Shown piece by piece: positions 8,831 to 17,333 of a stretch of DNA of 64,000 nt. This stretch comes from Ancylomarina subtilis (GTDB taxonomy: Bacteria > Bacteroidota > Bacteroidia > Bacteroidales > Marinifilaceae), in contig NZ_SHKN01000001.1 in the NCBI RefSeq assembly GCF_004217115.1, positions 2,483,781 to 2,547,780 on the forward strand. Reading direction: 5' to 3'. The notes under the pieces are model-generated. The model saw only the letters and a list, made by a program, of their open reading frames with translations, was not told the DNA's origin and did no database searches. The stretch's first letter is position 1. The number at the start of each line of letters is the position of its first letter. Both the position numbers and the translations under genes were made by a program.

Positions 8831-9874
8831 ATGAAGAATTTTAAATTCAAACAGCTAGGTCTATTAGTTCTTTTAGCATGCTTCCTTTTCAATGTAAATG
8901 GGGTTTCTGCTCAAAAAAAAGAAAAAGAAATTGCATGTATCGGTTTCTACAATCTTGAGAATTTATTTGACACCCTTGATGATCCTGAAAAGCGAGATGA
9001 TGAATATACGCCCGAAGGAAAAAACAAATGGACTGAGAGTAAATACAAAGCCAAGCTTTTTAATATGGCTCATGCTATTTCTTTAATTGGGAAAGAAGGC
9101 TGCAAAGAAGGCTTCTCAATTTTAGGTGTTTGTGAAGTCGAAAACCGCAAAGTTCTTGAAGATCTCGTTGCAGAACCAGCACTTGTAAATCGTAAGCTTC
9201 AAATTGTACACTACCCTTCTCCTGATAAACGTGGTATTGATGTTGGACTACTTTACAACCCCAAACGTTTTGAAGTCATCGAATCGAAAAGCTTCAGATT
9301 ACATGCGTTTAGAAATGATGGAGATACACTTTTCACCAGAGATCAACTCCTAGTTACCGGTTTGCTGGATAAAGAAAAAGTACACGTCATTGTAAACCAC
9401 TGGCCTTCGAGAAGCGGTGGTGAGAAAGTTAGTCGCCCAAGCCGTAATAAAGCTGCTCAACTTTGCCGTTCTATTTGTGACTCTTTAACTCAAGCCGATC
9501 CTAAGGCCAAGATTCTTGTTATGGGTGACTTAAATGACGACCCTTTCAACGATTCTGTAAAGAAACACCTAAAAACAAAGGCAAAAATCTCAAAGATGAG
9601 TCCTGAATTCATGTATAACCCATGGGAAAATATTCTGGCTAAAGGTTATGGAACACTAGCCTATCGTGATACCTGGAATTTATTTGATCAGATTATTTTA
9701 TCAAATCCATTAATTGATAAAAACACTGAAGGTTATAAATTCCTAACATGTAATATATTTAAAAAGAAATTTATGATTCAGCAGGAAGGACGCTACAAAG
9801 GCTACCCTAAAAGACGCGAAGGTGGCTATTCAGACCACTTCCCGGTTTACCTTTATTTAGTTCGTAACAAATAG
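8831..9874 (+). CDS. Secreted endonuclease/exonuclease/phosphatase family nuclease
   Basis: Starting at 8831 gives 347 residues with a signal peptide (MKNFKFKQLGLLVLLACF through GVSAQ). The upstream ATG at 8780 would bury it, so it was rejected. All EEP motifs are present: GFYNLENLFD (Asn), CEVENRKVL (metal-binding Glu), VNHWPSRSGG (His), MGDLNDDPFND (Asp/Asn) and YSDHFPV (terminal Asp-His pair). The family hydrolyses phosphodiester bonds in DNA, RNA or related compounds with Mg. Export and the divergent receptor/lipoprotein operon suggest degradation of extracellular nucleic acid. It is alone on the plus strand and is followed by a terminator at 9898-9926. Catalytic class is secure; substrate is inferred. 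Confidence 0.9.
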   Translation: MKNFKFKQLGLLVLLACFLFNVNGVSAQKKEKEIACIGFYNLENLFDTLDDPEKRDDEYTPEGKNKWTESKYKAKLFNMAHAISLIGKEGCKEGFSILGVCEVENRKVLEDLVAEPALVNRKLQIVHYPSPDKRGIDVGLLYNPKRFEVIESKSFRLHAFRNDGDTLFTRDQLLVTGLLDKEKVHVIVNHWPSRSGGEKVSRPSRNKAAQLCRSICDSLTQADPKAKILVMGDLNDDPFNDSVKKHLKTKAKISKMSPEFMYNPWENILAKGYGTLAYRDTWNLFDQIILSNPLIDKNTEGYKFLTCNIFKKKFMIQQEGRYKGYPKRREGGYSDHFPVYLYLVRNK

Positions 9875-9897
9875 CTGTCTACTTAGATAAAGTCGTT

Positions 9898-9926
9898 AAA
9901 ACTGCCTCAAAAGGGCAGTTTTTTTT
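9898..9926 (+). terminator. Terminator of the EEP nuclease gene
   Basis: AAAACTGCC (9898-9906) pairs with GGCAGTTTT (9914-9922), followed by further T residues. It lies 24 bp after the stop codon. Confidence 0.85.
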
Positions 9927-9950
9927 GTATCCTTTAAAGCTATAAAACAA

Positions 9951-9984
9951 AAAAGCTATTCTGATTATTATCGGAATAGCTTTT
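9951..9984 (-). terminator. Terminator of frr
   Basis: AAAAGCTATTC (9951-9961) pairs with GAATAGCTTTT (9974-9984). Read on the minus strand it ends in a T-rich tract, 21 bp after the frr stop. Confidence 0.8.
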
Positions 9985-10004
9985 AAACATAATAAAACGG
10001 CTTA

Positions 10005-10568
10005 TTAGATAGTCATGATATCTTTTTCTTTAACTAATAGCAGCTCTTCAATTTTCTTACCATAAGCATCCGTTAATTTCTGCACATCATTTTCGGCATC
10101 CTTCTCAAGATCTTCTGATAAACCTTCTTTAATCAACTTCTTAAGCTCGACGATTGTGTCACGACGTGCATTACGAACACTCACCTTAGCATTCTCACAC
10201 TCAGCCTTAGCCTGTTTTGCCAAATCATTACGACGCTCTTCTGTTAGAGCAGGAATGTTGATACGAATGATTTCCCCATTATTATCCGGATTAAAGCCCA
10301 GGTTCGAATTCATGATTGCCTTCTCAATAGGAACCAGCATTGCTCTTTCCCATGGCTGTACAGCAAGAGTTCTTGGATCAGGCACACTCACATTGGCAAC
10401 CTGGCTCAATGGCACCATACTCCCATAATAATCAACAGTTACACCTGCGATCATATTTACATTCGCTTTTCCAGCACGAATTTTCACTAATTCTGTTTCA
10501 AGATGCCCTATCGCTGCATCCATCTTTTCCTTTGCATCCTCAAGATACATTTGAACTTCTTCATTCAT
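10005..10568 (-). CDS. frr: Ribosome recycling factor
   Basis: The 187-residue product has the length and sequence of RRF, which works with EF-G to split post-termination ribosomes. Diagnostic segments are KIRAGKANVNMI, VDYYGSMVPLSQVANVSVPDPRTL, IRINIPALTEERR and the C-terminal helix KKLIKEGLSEDLEKDAENDVQKLTD. It is cytoplasmic and essential. It follows pyrH on the same strand with a 125-bp gap, the usual pyrH-frr pairing, and ends at a clear terminator. The start ATG at 10568 fits the family N-terminus. Confidence 0.98.
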   Translation of the reverse strand: MNEEVQMYLEDAKEKMDAAIGHLETELVKIRAGKANVNMIAGVTVDYYGSMVPLSQVANVSVPDPRTLAVQPWERAMLVPIEKAIMNSNLGFNPDNNGEIIRINIPALTEERRNDLAKQAKAECENAKVSVRNARRDTIVELKKLIKEGLSEDLEKDAENDVQKLTDAYGKKIEELLLVKEKDIMTI

Positions 10569-10693
10569 AGGAGGAAGAGTTTAAGTATTTTATTATTATA
10601 TAATTACATTTCTTATGTCAGCCATCGAGGCCACATACAAAAATAATAAAAAAATCGTTACTTGCTTATGTCTCAATAAAAGAGGCTAAATGC

Positions 10694-11404
10694 TTATACG
10701 TGAACCAAGGTTCCTATGTTTTCGCCATTAATTACTTTCAGCAAATTCCCTTTGGTATCCATATCAAAAACGACAATTGGAAGATTATTTTCCTTACACA
10801 TGGTTGTTGCTGTTAAGTCCATCACCCTTAAATCTTTGTGATAAACTTCATCAAAACTGATCTTGTCATATTTTGTTGCCGAAGGATCTTTTTCAGGATC
10901 TGCAGTATAAACCCCATCAACACGAGTTCCCTTCAGCATAACATCCGCTTCAATTTCGATCCCACGTAGTGAGGAGCCTGTATCTGTTGTAAAATATGGA
11001 TTTCCCGTACCCGCTGAGAAAATAGTCACATAACCTTCCTCAAGATAATCAACAGCCTTTTGTTTTGAATAAAACTCGCCTATAGGCTCCATTCTAATTG
11101 CTGTAAGTACTCTTGACTTACAATTGATTGCTTCAAGAGCGGAATTTAAGGCCAAACTATTAATTACAGTAGCCAACATCCCCATAGAGTCTCCTTTAAC
11201 ACGATCAAAGCCTTTGGAAGCTCCACTGAGGCCTCGAAAGATATTACCTCCCCCTATCACAATACCAACTTGCACTCCTTGGACTACAATTTCTTTAATC
11301 TGCTCTGCATAGTCATTTAATCTTTGAGAATCGATACCGTATTGTTGCTCTCCCATTAGCGACTCTCCGCTAAGTTTCAGTAAGACACGTTTGTATTGTA
11401 ACAT
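10694..11404 (-). CDS. pyrH: UMP kinase
   Basis: This 236-residue protein belongs to the amino-acid-kinase fold UMP kinases, which phosphorylate UMP to UDP in pyrimidine nucleotide synthesis. It shows RVLLKLSGESLMG at the N-terminus, GIVIGGGNIFRG for phosphate binding, SAGTGNPYFTTDTGSSLRGIE and DPEKDPSATKYDKISFDE. Length is normal. It sits between tsf and frr, a widespread gene order, but a terminator at 11547-11576 separates it from tsf, so pyrH-frr probably has its own promoter in the 190-bp gap. UMP kinases of this type are usually regulated by GTP and UTP. Confidence 0.98.
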   Translation of the reverse strand: MLQYKRVLLKLSGESLMGEQQYGIDSQRLNDYAEQIKEIVVQGVQVGIVIGGGNIFRGLSGASKGFDRVKGDSMGMLATVINSLALNSALEAINCKSRVLTAIRMEPIGEFYSKQKAVDYLEEGYVTIFSAGTGNPYFTTDTGSSLRGIEIEADVMLKGTRVDGVYTADPEKDPSATKYDKISFDEVYHKDLRVMDLTATTMCKENNLPIVVFDMDTKGNLLKVINGENIGTLVHV

Positions 11405-11546
11405 TTTAAGTCTAGTATTTTATTAGATATGAATAGATGAACCGAATAGAATCGGTCGAGATTCAGTTCATAAAAGCAGTCCTCAATATAAGAATTAAAA
11501 GCTTAATTGTTATGCTTTTAGATAGATCTGAAAAATATAAGTCCAA

Positions 11547-11576
11547 AAAAAAGAGTCCCTAAAAGGAACTCTTTTT
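11547..11576 (-). terminator. Terminator of the ribosomal protein-tsf operon
   Basis: AAAAAGAGTCCC and GGAACTCTTTTT form a stem with one mismatch. On the minus strand the second arm is followed by a run of T residues. It lies 20 bp after the tsf stop. Confidence 0.8.
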
Positions 11577-11595
11577 ATATGTAATAATAATTGTA

Positions 11596-12420
11596 TTAAG
11601 CATTCAAAGTGAAACGCATCATAGCAGTTACAGTTAAATCTTTATCTGCTGTTGCTAAATATTGCTTAACGTTCATCTTACCGTCTTTTACAAAATCTTG
11701 GTTTAATAAAGTAGACTCTTTAAAGAATTTACCTAAACGACCTTGTGCAATTTTATCTAGCATTTGCTCAGGCTTACCTTCAAGGCGAGCCTTTTCTTTA
11801 GCAATTTCCAATTCTTTTGCAACGATATCTTCAGCTACACCATCCTTATCGATAGCAACTGGTGCCATAGCTGCAGCTTGCATAGCAACATCACGACCCA
11901 TTTGCGCATCAATTTCCTTATTGAAACCAATAAGAGTCGCTAGTTTGTTACCAGCGTGAATATAAGCAACTGTTGATTCAGCCTCAACTTTATCGAAGAA
12001 ACTTAGATCGATTTTTTCACCGATCACACCAGTTTGTTCAGTTACAAGCTCTTCAATCTTTCTACCATCTAATTCCATAGCTTTTAAAGCTTCTAGGTCA
12101 GCTGGCTTATTAGCGATAGCTACATCAAGAATCTTACCTGCAAATTCAACAAAACTATCGTTCTTAGCAACGAAGTCAGTTTCACAGTTCAAAGTAATCA
12201 TTGCTCCTGATTTCTTATCTTCAGATACCTTTGCTAAAACCACACCTTCAGTTGCTTCTCTGTCAGCACGTTTATTAGCAATAGCCATCCCTTTTTTACG
12301 GATTTCCTCAACCGCTTTGTCAAAATCACCATTGGTTTCAACAAGAGCTTTTTTGCAATCCATCATACCTGCGCCAGTTGCTTTACGCAACTTAGCTACA
12401 TCTGCTGCTTTTATAGACAT
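11596..12420 (-). CDS. tsf: Translation elongation factor Ts
   Basis: The 274-residue product is the nucleotide exchange factor for EF-Tu. The N-terminal UBA-like domain has VAKLRKATGAGMMDCKKAL, and the EF-Tu contact motif appears as TLNCETDFVAKN (about residues 76-87). It is followed by the dimerisation domain and the C-terminal module. Length is typical of the family. It lies 27 bp after rpsB and is surely co-transcribed with it, ending at the terminator downstream. Confidence 0.98.
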   Translation of the reverse strand: MSIKAADVAKLRKATGAGMMDCKKALVETNGDFDKAVEEIRKKGMAIANKRADREATEGVVLAKVSEDKKSGAMITLNCETDFVAKNDSFVEFAGKILDVAIANKPADLEALKAMELDGRKIEELVTEQTGVIGEKIDLSFFDKVEAESTVAYIHAGNKLATLIGFNKEIDAQMGRDVAMQAAAMAPVAIDKDGVAEDIVAKELEIAKEKARLEGKPEQMLDKIAQGRLGKFFKESTLLNQDFVKDGKMNVKQYLATADKDLTVTAMMRFTLNA

Positions 12421-12447
12421 CTTAATAGAAATTTATAAGTTTAATAT

Positions 12448-13251
12448 TTACTCCTTATCTTTTGCTACATCTTCAGTTGCCTTAGCTTCTGGAGCTGCTT
12501 CTTCTTTAGGAGCTTTTTTAGCCTTAGCTGTTTTCTTATCAGCAGCTTCTTTCTCTTTCTCGTTCTTTCTTTCTGATAAACCTTCCTGAATAGCTCCAGT
12601 TACTTTATCTAAAATAATAGAAATTGAGTTAGAAGCATCGTCATTAGCTGGAATAACAAATTCCACACCTTCTGGGCTTGAGTTTGTATCTACCATAGCA
12701 AATACAGGAATTCCCAAACGGTTAGCTTCTTTAACAGCGATGTATTCTTTCATTACGTCAACTACAAACAAAGCTGCTGGCAATCTGGTCAGATCAGCAA
12801 TGCTACCTAAGTTTTTCTCTAACTTAGCTCTCTGACGAGATACTTGTAGTCTTTCTCTTTTAGAAAGGTGGTTCAATGTACCATCAGCTTCCATTTTGTC
12901 AATAGTTGACATCTTTTTCACTGCCTTTCTGATAGTAGGGAAGTTGGTCAACATACCACCTGGCCAACGCTCAGTTACATATGGCATGTTTACGTTGCTT
13001 ACTTTTTCAGATACAATACCTTTAGCTTGTTTCTTAGTTGCAACGAATAAGATTTTTCTACCCGATTTTGCAATTTGTTTCAATGCTGCAGCAGCATCGT
13101 CTACTTTTACGGCGGTTTTATGCAAGTCGATAATGTGAATACCGTTACGCTCCATAAAAATATAAGGAGCCATTTTTGGATTCCATTTTCTGGTCAAGTG
13201 ACCAAAGTGACAACCTGCTTCTAATAATTCTTCAAATGTAGTATTAGACAT
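12448..13251 (-). CDS. rpsB: 30S ribosomal protein S2
   Basis: The start at 13251 (MSNTTFEELLEAGCHFGHL) matches the S2 N-terminus; the frame extends to 13281 but that adds an atypical stretch. S2 signatures are GCHFGHLTRKWNPKMAPYIF, PGGMLTNFPTIRKAV and VFAMVDTNSSPEGVEFVIPAND. The protein is 267 residues, with a Lys/Ala/Glu-rich C-terminal tail of about 45 residues (KEKEAADKKTAKAKKAPKEE) that probably lies disordered on the ribosome. It binds the 30S head-body junction and is needed for S1 docking. It is the third gene of rplM-rpsI-rpsB-tsf, and a structured intergenic segment precedes it. Confidence 0.98.
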   Translation of the reverse strand: MSNTTFEELLEAGCHFGHLTRKWNPKMAPYIFMERNGIHIIDLHKTAVKVDDAAAALKQIAKSGRKILFVATKKQAKGIVSEKVSNVNMPYVTERWPGGMLTNFPTIRKAVKKMSTIDKMEADGTLNHLSKRERLQVSRQRAKLEKNLGSIADLTRLPAALFVVDVMKEYIAVKEANRLGIPVFAMVDTNSSPEGVEFVIPANDDASNSISIILDKVTGAIQEGLSERKNEKEKEAADKKTAKAKKAPKEEAAPEAKATEDVAKDKE

Positions 13252-13290
13252 TTTGTTTTCTTTTAAATTGTTTACATTCATCTTAATGGC

Positions 13291-13340
13291 AATTACTAGG
13301 TAGTTCTATCGTGTAAAAACGGATAGAAGTCTTAGTAATT
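13291..13340 (-). promoter_or_regulatory. Candidate structured leader upstream of rpsB
   Basis: The rpsI-rpsB gap holds a two-tier stem: AATTACTA (13291-13298) with TAGTAATT (13333-13340), and inside it TTCTATC (13304-13310) with GATAGAA (13322-13328), separated by an internal loop. It has no terminal T-run, so it is not a terminator. Its position 40 nt before the S2 start suggests feedback control by S2 or an RNA processing site. Confidence 0.5.
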
Positions 13341-13366
13341 TTGATACTAAACCTGCCACAAAAATA

Positions 13367-13753
13367 TTAACGCTTGCTAAATTGAAATTTCTTACGAGCT
13401 TTTGGTTGACCTGGTTTCTTACGTTCAACCTCACGTGGGTCACGTGTCATGAATCCAGCAGTTCTCAATGCTGATTTAGATTCTGCATCGATTTTCACTA
13501 GAGCTCTAGAAATAGCCAAACGAAGTGCTTCCGCTTGACCAGTTACTCCTCCTCCATCAAGGTTAACCTTGATATCATACTTATCAGCAACCTCAAGAAG
13601 GTTTAATGGCTGAGTAACGATGTACTGAAGAGTCCCGGTAGTAAAGTACTCTTTAAGCTCTTTTTTATTGATGGTAATCTGACCTTTACCTTCGCTAACG
13701 TATACACGAGCAACTGCTGCTTTTCTACGTCCAATAGCATTAATAACTTCCAT
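13367..13753 (-). CDS. rpsI: 30S ribosomal protein S9
   Basis: The 128-residue product has the S9 signatures IGRRKAAVARVYV near the N-terminus, GGGVTGQAEALRLAISRAL in the middle, and the basic tail KKPGQPKARKKFQFSKR, whose terminal residues normally reach the P-site tRNA in the 30S head. Length is normal. It follows rplM by only 5 bp, the near-universal L13-S9 pair. Confidence 0.98.
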   Translation of the reverse strand: MEVINAIGRRKAAVARVYVSEGKGQITINKKELKEYFTTGTLQYIVTQPLNLLEVADKYDIKVNLDGGGVTGQAEALRLAISRALVKIDAESKSALRTAGFMTRDPREVERKKPGQPKARKKFQFSKR

Positions 13754-13758
13754 ACCTA

Positions 13759-14214
13759 TTATTTAATAGTGTTTAAATCTAATTTCTTAGGCTGCTGAGC
13801 TTCATGCTTGTGCTCAGGACCTGCATATACGTTAAGGTTTCTGTAAAGTTGGCTACCTAAACGATTTTTAGGAAGCATACCTTTTACAGCCATCTCAATC
13901 ACTCTCTCAGGGTGCTTTGCAAGAACAATTTCCGGATTTGCAAAACGCTGTCCCCCTGGGTAACCAGTGTAACGGATATACTGCTTATCAGACATTTTCT
14001 TACCTGTCAAACGGATTTTCTCAGCATTGATAATAATCACGTTATCTCCACAATCAACATGAGGAGTGTAGTTTGGCTTCAACTTACCTCTTAGCAACAA
14101 TGCTACTTTAGAAGCAAGACGTCCCAATACTTCATTTTCTGCATCAATAACAACCCACTCTTTAGTAGCAGTTGCTTTATTGGCAGAAACTGTTTTGTAA
14201 CTTAATGTATCCAC
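13759..14214 (-). CDS. rplM: 50S ribosomal protein L13
   Basis: The 151-residue protein is L13, an early-assembly 50S protein. It shows WVVIDAENEVLGRLAS, KPNYTPHVDCGDNVIIINAEKI, YTGYPGG and MAVKGMLPKNRLGSQLYRNLNVYAG. It is the first gene of the rplM-rpsI-rpsB-tsf operon, and a good Bacteroidota-type promoter lies about 50 bp upstream. Confidence 0.98.
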   Translation of the reverse strand: MDTLSYKTVSANKATATKEWVVIDAENEVLGRLASKVALLLRGKLKPNYTPHVDCGDNVIIINAEKIRLTGKKMSDKQYIRYTGYPGGQRFANPEIVLAKHPERVIEMAVKGMLPKNRLGSQLYRNLNVYAGPEHKHEAQQPKKLDLNTIK

Positions 14215-14632
14215 TTTATAAAGTTTTAATAATTAATACTTCAATACAATTATTCAATTTGGCCTGCAAAAGTATCTGTTTCCAATAAATACACCAATTT
14301 TTCAACGATTTATTTATGAATAACTTAAACCCTGTGTGGATAATCGGGGCAATATTGGATTGTTAAGTTATTCCCACAAATCAAATTCGTGTACCTTAAA
14401 TAAATCGACTTAAATACTTGCTAAGGGTAGTAAAATCAATCTATTAAGATGAAAAAACAGCACTGTCAATGACCACATTGCATAAATGCTCTGCAAAAGT
14501 ATAAAATTTATTTGGGATAGAAACTTTATTTTTCTAAATATTTTATCCTTACCGAGTTGGGCAATAGAATTAAAGGATAAATTTTGTGATATGGGATAGA
14601 ATGTATCTTAATAAACATACACACTTACTGCC
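14215..14632. other. Gap upstream of rplM
   Basis: This 418-bp stretch has no ORF worth calling. It contains the rplM promoter (14267-14297), a second TACTTTTG-like box on the minus strand at 14494-14501, and a weak inverted repeat TTATCCTT/AAGGATAA at about 14544-14581. Nothing else was seen. Confidence 0.55.
14267..14297 (-). promoter_or_regulatory. Promoter of the rplM operon
   Basis: On the minus strand TTG (14297-14295) is followed after 20 nt by TACTTTTG (14274-14267), an exact TAnnTTTG -7 element. Predicted transcription begins about 45 nt before the L13 start codon. Confidence 0.6.
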
Positions 14633-15775
14633 TTAGTTCCATTTCAATTTTTTCAGGAAAAACTCCCCGTTTATTCTAACAAAGACAGAGGTTGCATAAG
14701 AAAAATCATGTGAGGCATTCATATCCAGATAAGCATCAACTTGTCCGCCCAATAGAATCCCTTTAGCAATTGACTTTTGAATTCTATATTTACCGGTAAA
14801 CATCTCCCGTCGCGCTTTAACATAGCTATTATCGACAATTGACATCGATTGAAATAAGGCTGAACCTCTTGCTGAGTTGAATTTATGACCACTCCAATAC
14901 CCCAGTTTGATATCAGAATGTTGGGTACTTCCGCCAAGTCTGAAATGAAAGGCGCTGCCTTCTCCAAAAACAAATTCCTTAACGGATGAATTATCTCTAA
15001 ACTGAAGATGCAAAATTTCAAATCCATAATTTTTGAAGCGGGAATTGTGAATTGCCTTCTCAAAAGAAAATCCGGCTACAAGATTTCTTACGGTTTGCTT
15101 ATTTTTATTTGAAGCATCAATTTCGCCACCTCGGTGTGTAAACAAGATCTGCATCGGAATAGACAAAGAATAGTCAGACTCTGGATTGCTTAAAAGCAAA
15201 TCAGCCACAAATCCAAAACTAAAAACCTCGTTAAACGGATCGTTCTGAAAAATAAACTTCTCCCAGTTTATCCACGTTTCCGCTTTTAAAAATGGTGATT
15301 TGTATAGAATCTGGAGCCCATTCTCAGCTTTATCGGTAAAATACCTTTCAGGCTCAAACAATGCCTCGTGCAAATGGTGATTGTCTTCTTGATTTAAACT
15401 CCCCAAATTGAAAGATAAGCGATCGTTCGTCTGATAATGGATGGTAAATACAGGTTCACTTTCGGAATAACCGGACAAACCTGAATATTTTTGAAGGCGA
15501 ATCCCCGCCTCGATTCTAAAATCAGAACTTGGATAATAAACTAATTTTGGGGTTGCCAGATAACCAATATAGGTTTCGCCTTTTGCAAATTCGCCACTGT
15601 ACTCGTTATTCTTGATAAAGTTCAGATTCTCAACTCTAAAAAATAAATTATTTTCAGCATCCGTCTTAAATTCTCCGAAATGAGAATAAAACGGATTGTA
15701 CTGTTGAGCCTGAATAAACTGATTCGAGAAAACTAGCAGGAATAACAAAATCAGGCAAAATCTCTTTGGTCGCAT
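14633..15775 (-). CDS. Unrecognised secreted or outer membrane protein
   Basis: I do not recognise a named family. Starting at 15775 gives 380 residues with a Sec signal peptide (MRPKRFCLILLFLLVFSNQF through QAQ). The rest is rich in alternating aromatic and polar residues (LFFRVENLNF, RIEAGIRLQKY, FTIHYQTNDRLSFNLGS, AFHFRLGGSTQ), the look of a 14-18 strand beta-barrel or a porin-like envelope protein, although the end (LKKLKWN) lacks the usual terminal Phe. It stands alone between the ribosomal and atp operons with long gaps on both sides, so context gives no function. It is a real gene by length, signal peptide and composition. Confidence 0.75.
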   Translation of the reverse strand: MRPKRFCLILLFLLVFSNQFIQAQQYNPFYSHFGEFKTDAENNLFFRVENLNFIKNNEYSGEFAKGETYIGYLATPKLVYYPSSDFRIEAGIRLQKYSGLSGYSESEPVFTIHYQTNDRLSFNLGSLNQEDNHHLHEALFEPERYFTDKAENGLQILYKSPFLKAETWINWEKFIFQNDPFNEVFSFGFVADLLLSNPESDYSLSIPMQILFTHRGGEIDASNKNKQTVRNLVAGFSFEKAIHNSRFKNYGFEILHLQFRDNSSVKEFVFGEGSAFHFRLGGSTQHSDIKLGYWSGHKFNSARGSALFQSMSIVDNSYVKARREMFTGKYRIQKSIAKGILLGGQVDAYLDMNASHDFSYATSVFVRINGEFFLKKLKWN

Positions 15776-16381
15776 AATTATCATCGGTTTGACCCCGGCA
15801 ATATATGAAAAGATCTACTCTCTTTTAAGGAATTTTAACATTCCGTTAACAAGGCAAAAAGCTTTAGAAACCTCGGATTCCCTCAATATATTTAAAACTA
15901 AAGCTTAAGATAGGATTGATAAGGACAGACTCAGATCATTTAATTATTCATTATGAATATCAGAAGCTCCTGAACACCTCAAAAAAGACCTAAAAAGTTA
16001 AGAAACCTAAGGAGAATTAAGCAAAATCTGAAATAAAGCCATGAGACTGCTTATCACTGGTTATTCATTTTATCTAAAAATTAAAACCTCAAAACAGATA
16101 CTACGTTCACACTATTCAGGTATACTGAACTATACCACTAGGTAATATAACACAATCAGTCCGTATAACAAAAAATAACATCAATTTTATCTCACAGATA
16201 AAACGCAAAACAAGTTCACAGAAAAACATCAATACCACGCCATTTCTTATTGAAATCTAACTAGGAAAAATAGAATTTTACAGACTCTTTGACGCTGGTC
16301 ATCCTTAAATTCTATAATGAATAACAAAAAAAATCCCCATCTAAAAGATGAGGATTTAGCAAAAAAATATTTTCTATATTA
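15776..16381. other. Gene-free AT-rich gap
   Basis: This 606-bp stretch has no ORF of note on either strand. Apart from the atp terminator at its right end and, presumably, the promoter of the 14633-15775 gene at its left end, I see no recognisable feature. Confidence 0.5.
16331..16357 (-). terminator. Terminator of the atp operon
   Basis: AAATCC.CATCT and AGATG.GGATTT form a hairpin that, read on the minus strand, ends in a long T tract. It lies 25 bp beyond the atpG stop. Confidence 0.8.
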
Positions 16382-17257
16382 TTATTGAGCAAGAGCATTT
16401 GCTCCGGAAACAATCTCAAGAATTTCGTTCGTAATTGCAGCCTGACGAGCCTGATTGTAATGAAGTTTAAGCTCCTGAATTAAATCACTTGCATTATCAG
16501 TTGCCTTATGCATTGATGTCATTCGAGCTCCGTGCTCTGAAGCAACAGAATCGAGCATAGCACCAAAGAATTGTGTTTTCAATGATTTGGGGACTAATTC
16601 ACTAACAATAGCTTCTTTCCCTGGTTCGAAAATATAGTCCGAATGAGCATTTGCATCTTCATTCTCATCATTTACAATAGGTAAAAATTGCTCGTTAGTC
16701 AAAATTTGAACGCCTGCATTCTTAAATCGATTATACACCAATTCAACTTTATCGTAATTCCCTGCAACATACTCCTTCATAATTGAACTTGCAATTGCAG
16801 ACGTATTTTCAAAGCTCATATCATCAAAAAGCTCATTGTGGTGGCCAATAACCTGATAAGCTTTAGACAAGTCTTTAAACCCTTTCTTACCAATGGTAAG
16901 AACCTTCAAATTTCCTTGTGCTCTCTGACTAGAATAAACACCCTTAGCAAGCTCATTTACACGCTTAATTACATTCGAATTGAAAGCGCCACACAAACCT
17001 TTATTTGAAGTTATAGCAACCAATAAGACTTTATCAGCCTTACGCTCACTGCCATAAATATTATCCTCCGAATCGCTCAGACTTCCTGATAAACTCCCCA
17101 AAATTTCATGCAATTTGTCAGCATAAGGGCGAATTTGCAAAATCGCATCCTGAGCTTTCTTCAGCTTGGCAGCAGATACCATTTTCATAGCAGCAGTAAC
17201 CTGTTTGGTTTTCTCTACGGATGAAATTCGGGTACGTATTTCTTTTAAATTGGCCAT
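16382..17257 (-). CDS. atpG: ATP synthase F1 gamma subunit
   Basis: The 291-residue protein is the central rotor stalk of F1. It starts MANLKEIRTRISSVEKTKQVTAAM and ends ARQAAITNEILEIVSGANAL, the two conserved helices that form the coiled-coil shaft, with SNKGLCGAFN between them. Length is normal. It is the last gene of the operon, 76 bp after atpA, and is followed by a terminator. In many bacteria atpD and atpC follow atpG; here they do not. Confidence 0.98.
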   Translation of the reverse strand: MANLKEIRTRISSVEKTKQVTAAMKMVSAAKLKKAQDAILQIRPYADKLHEILGSLSGSLSDSEDNIYGSERKADKVLLVAITSNKGLCGAFNSNVIKRVNELAKGVYSSQRAQGNLKVLTIGKKGFKDLSKAYQVIGHHNELFDDMSFENTSAIASSIMKEYVAGNYDKVELVYNRFKNAGVQILTNEQFLPIVNDENEDANAHSDYIFEPGKEAIVSELVPKSLKTQFFGAMLDSVASEHGARMTSMHKATDNASDLIQELKLHYNQARQAAITNEILEIVSGANALAQ

Positions 17258-17333
17258 TTTATAATCAAATTAAATGGCTTTTGTAAATACCATTGACTTC
17301 TAAAAATTAAAAGCCAATGGTGTTATACTAAAG

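Noticed and set aside
14719-15063. 114-codon ORF on the minus strand
   Set aside because: Lies wholly within the 14633-15775 gene in another frame; composition is that of a shadow frame.
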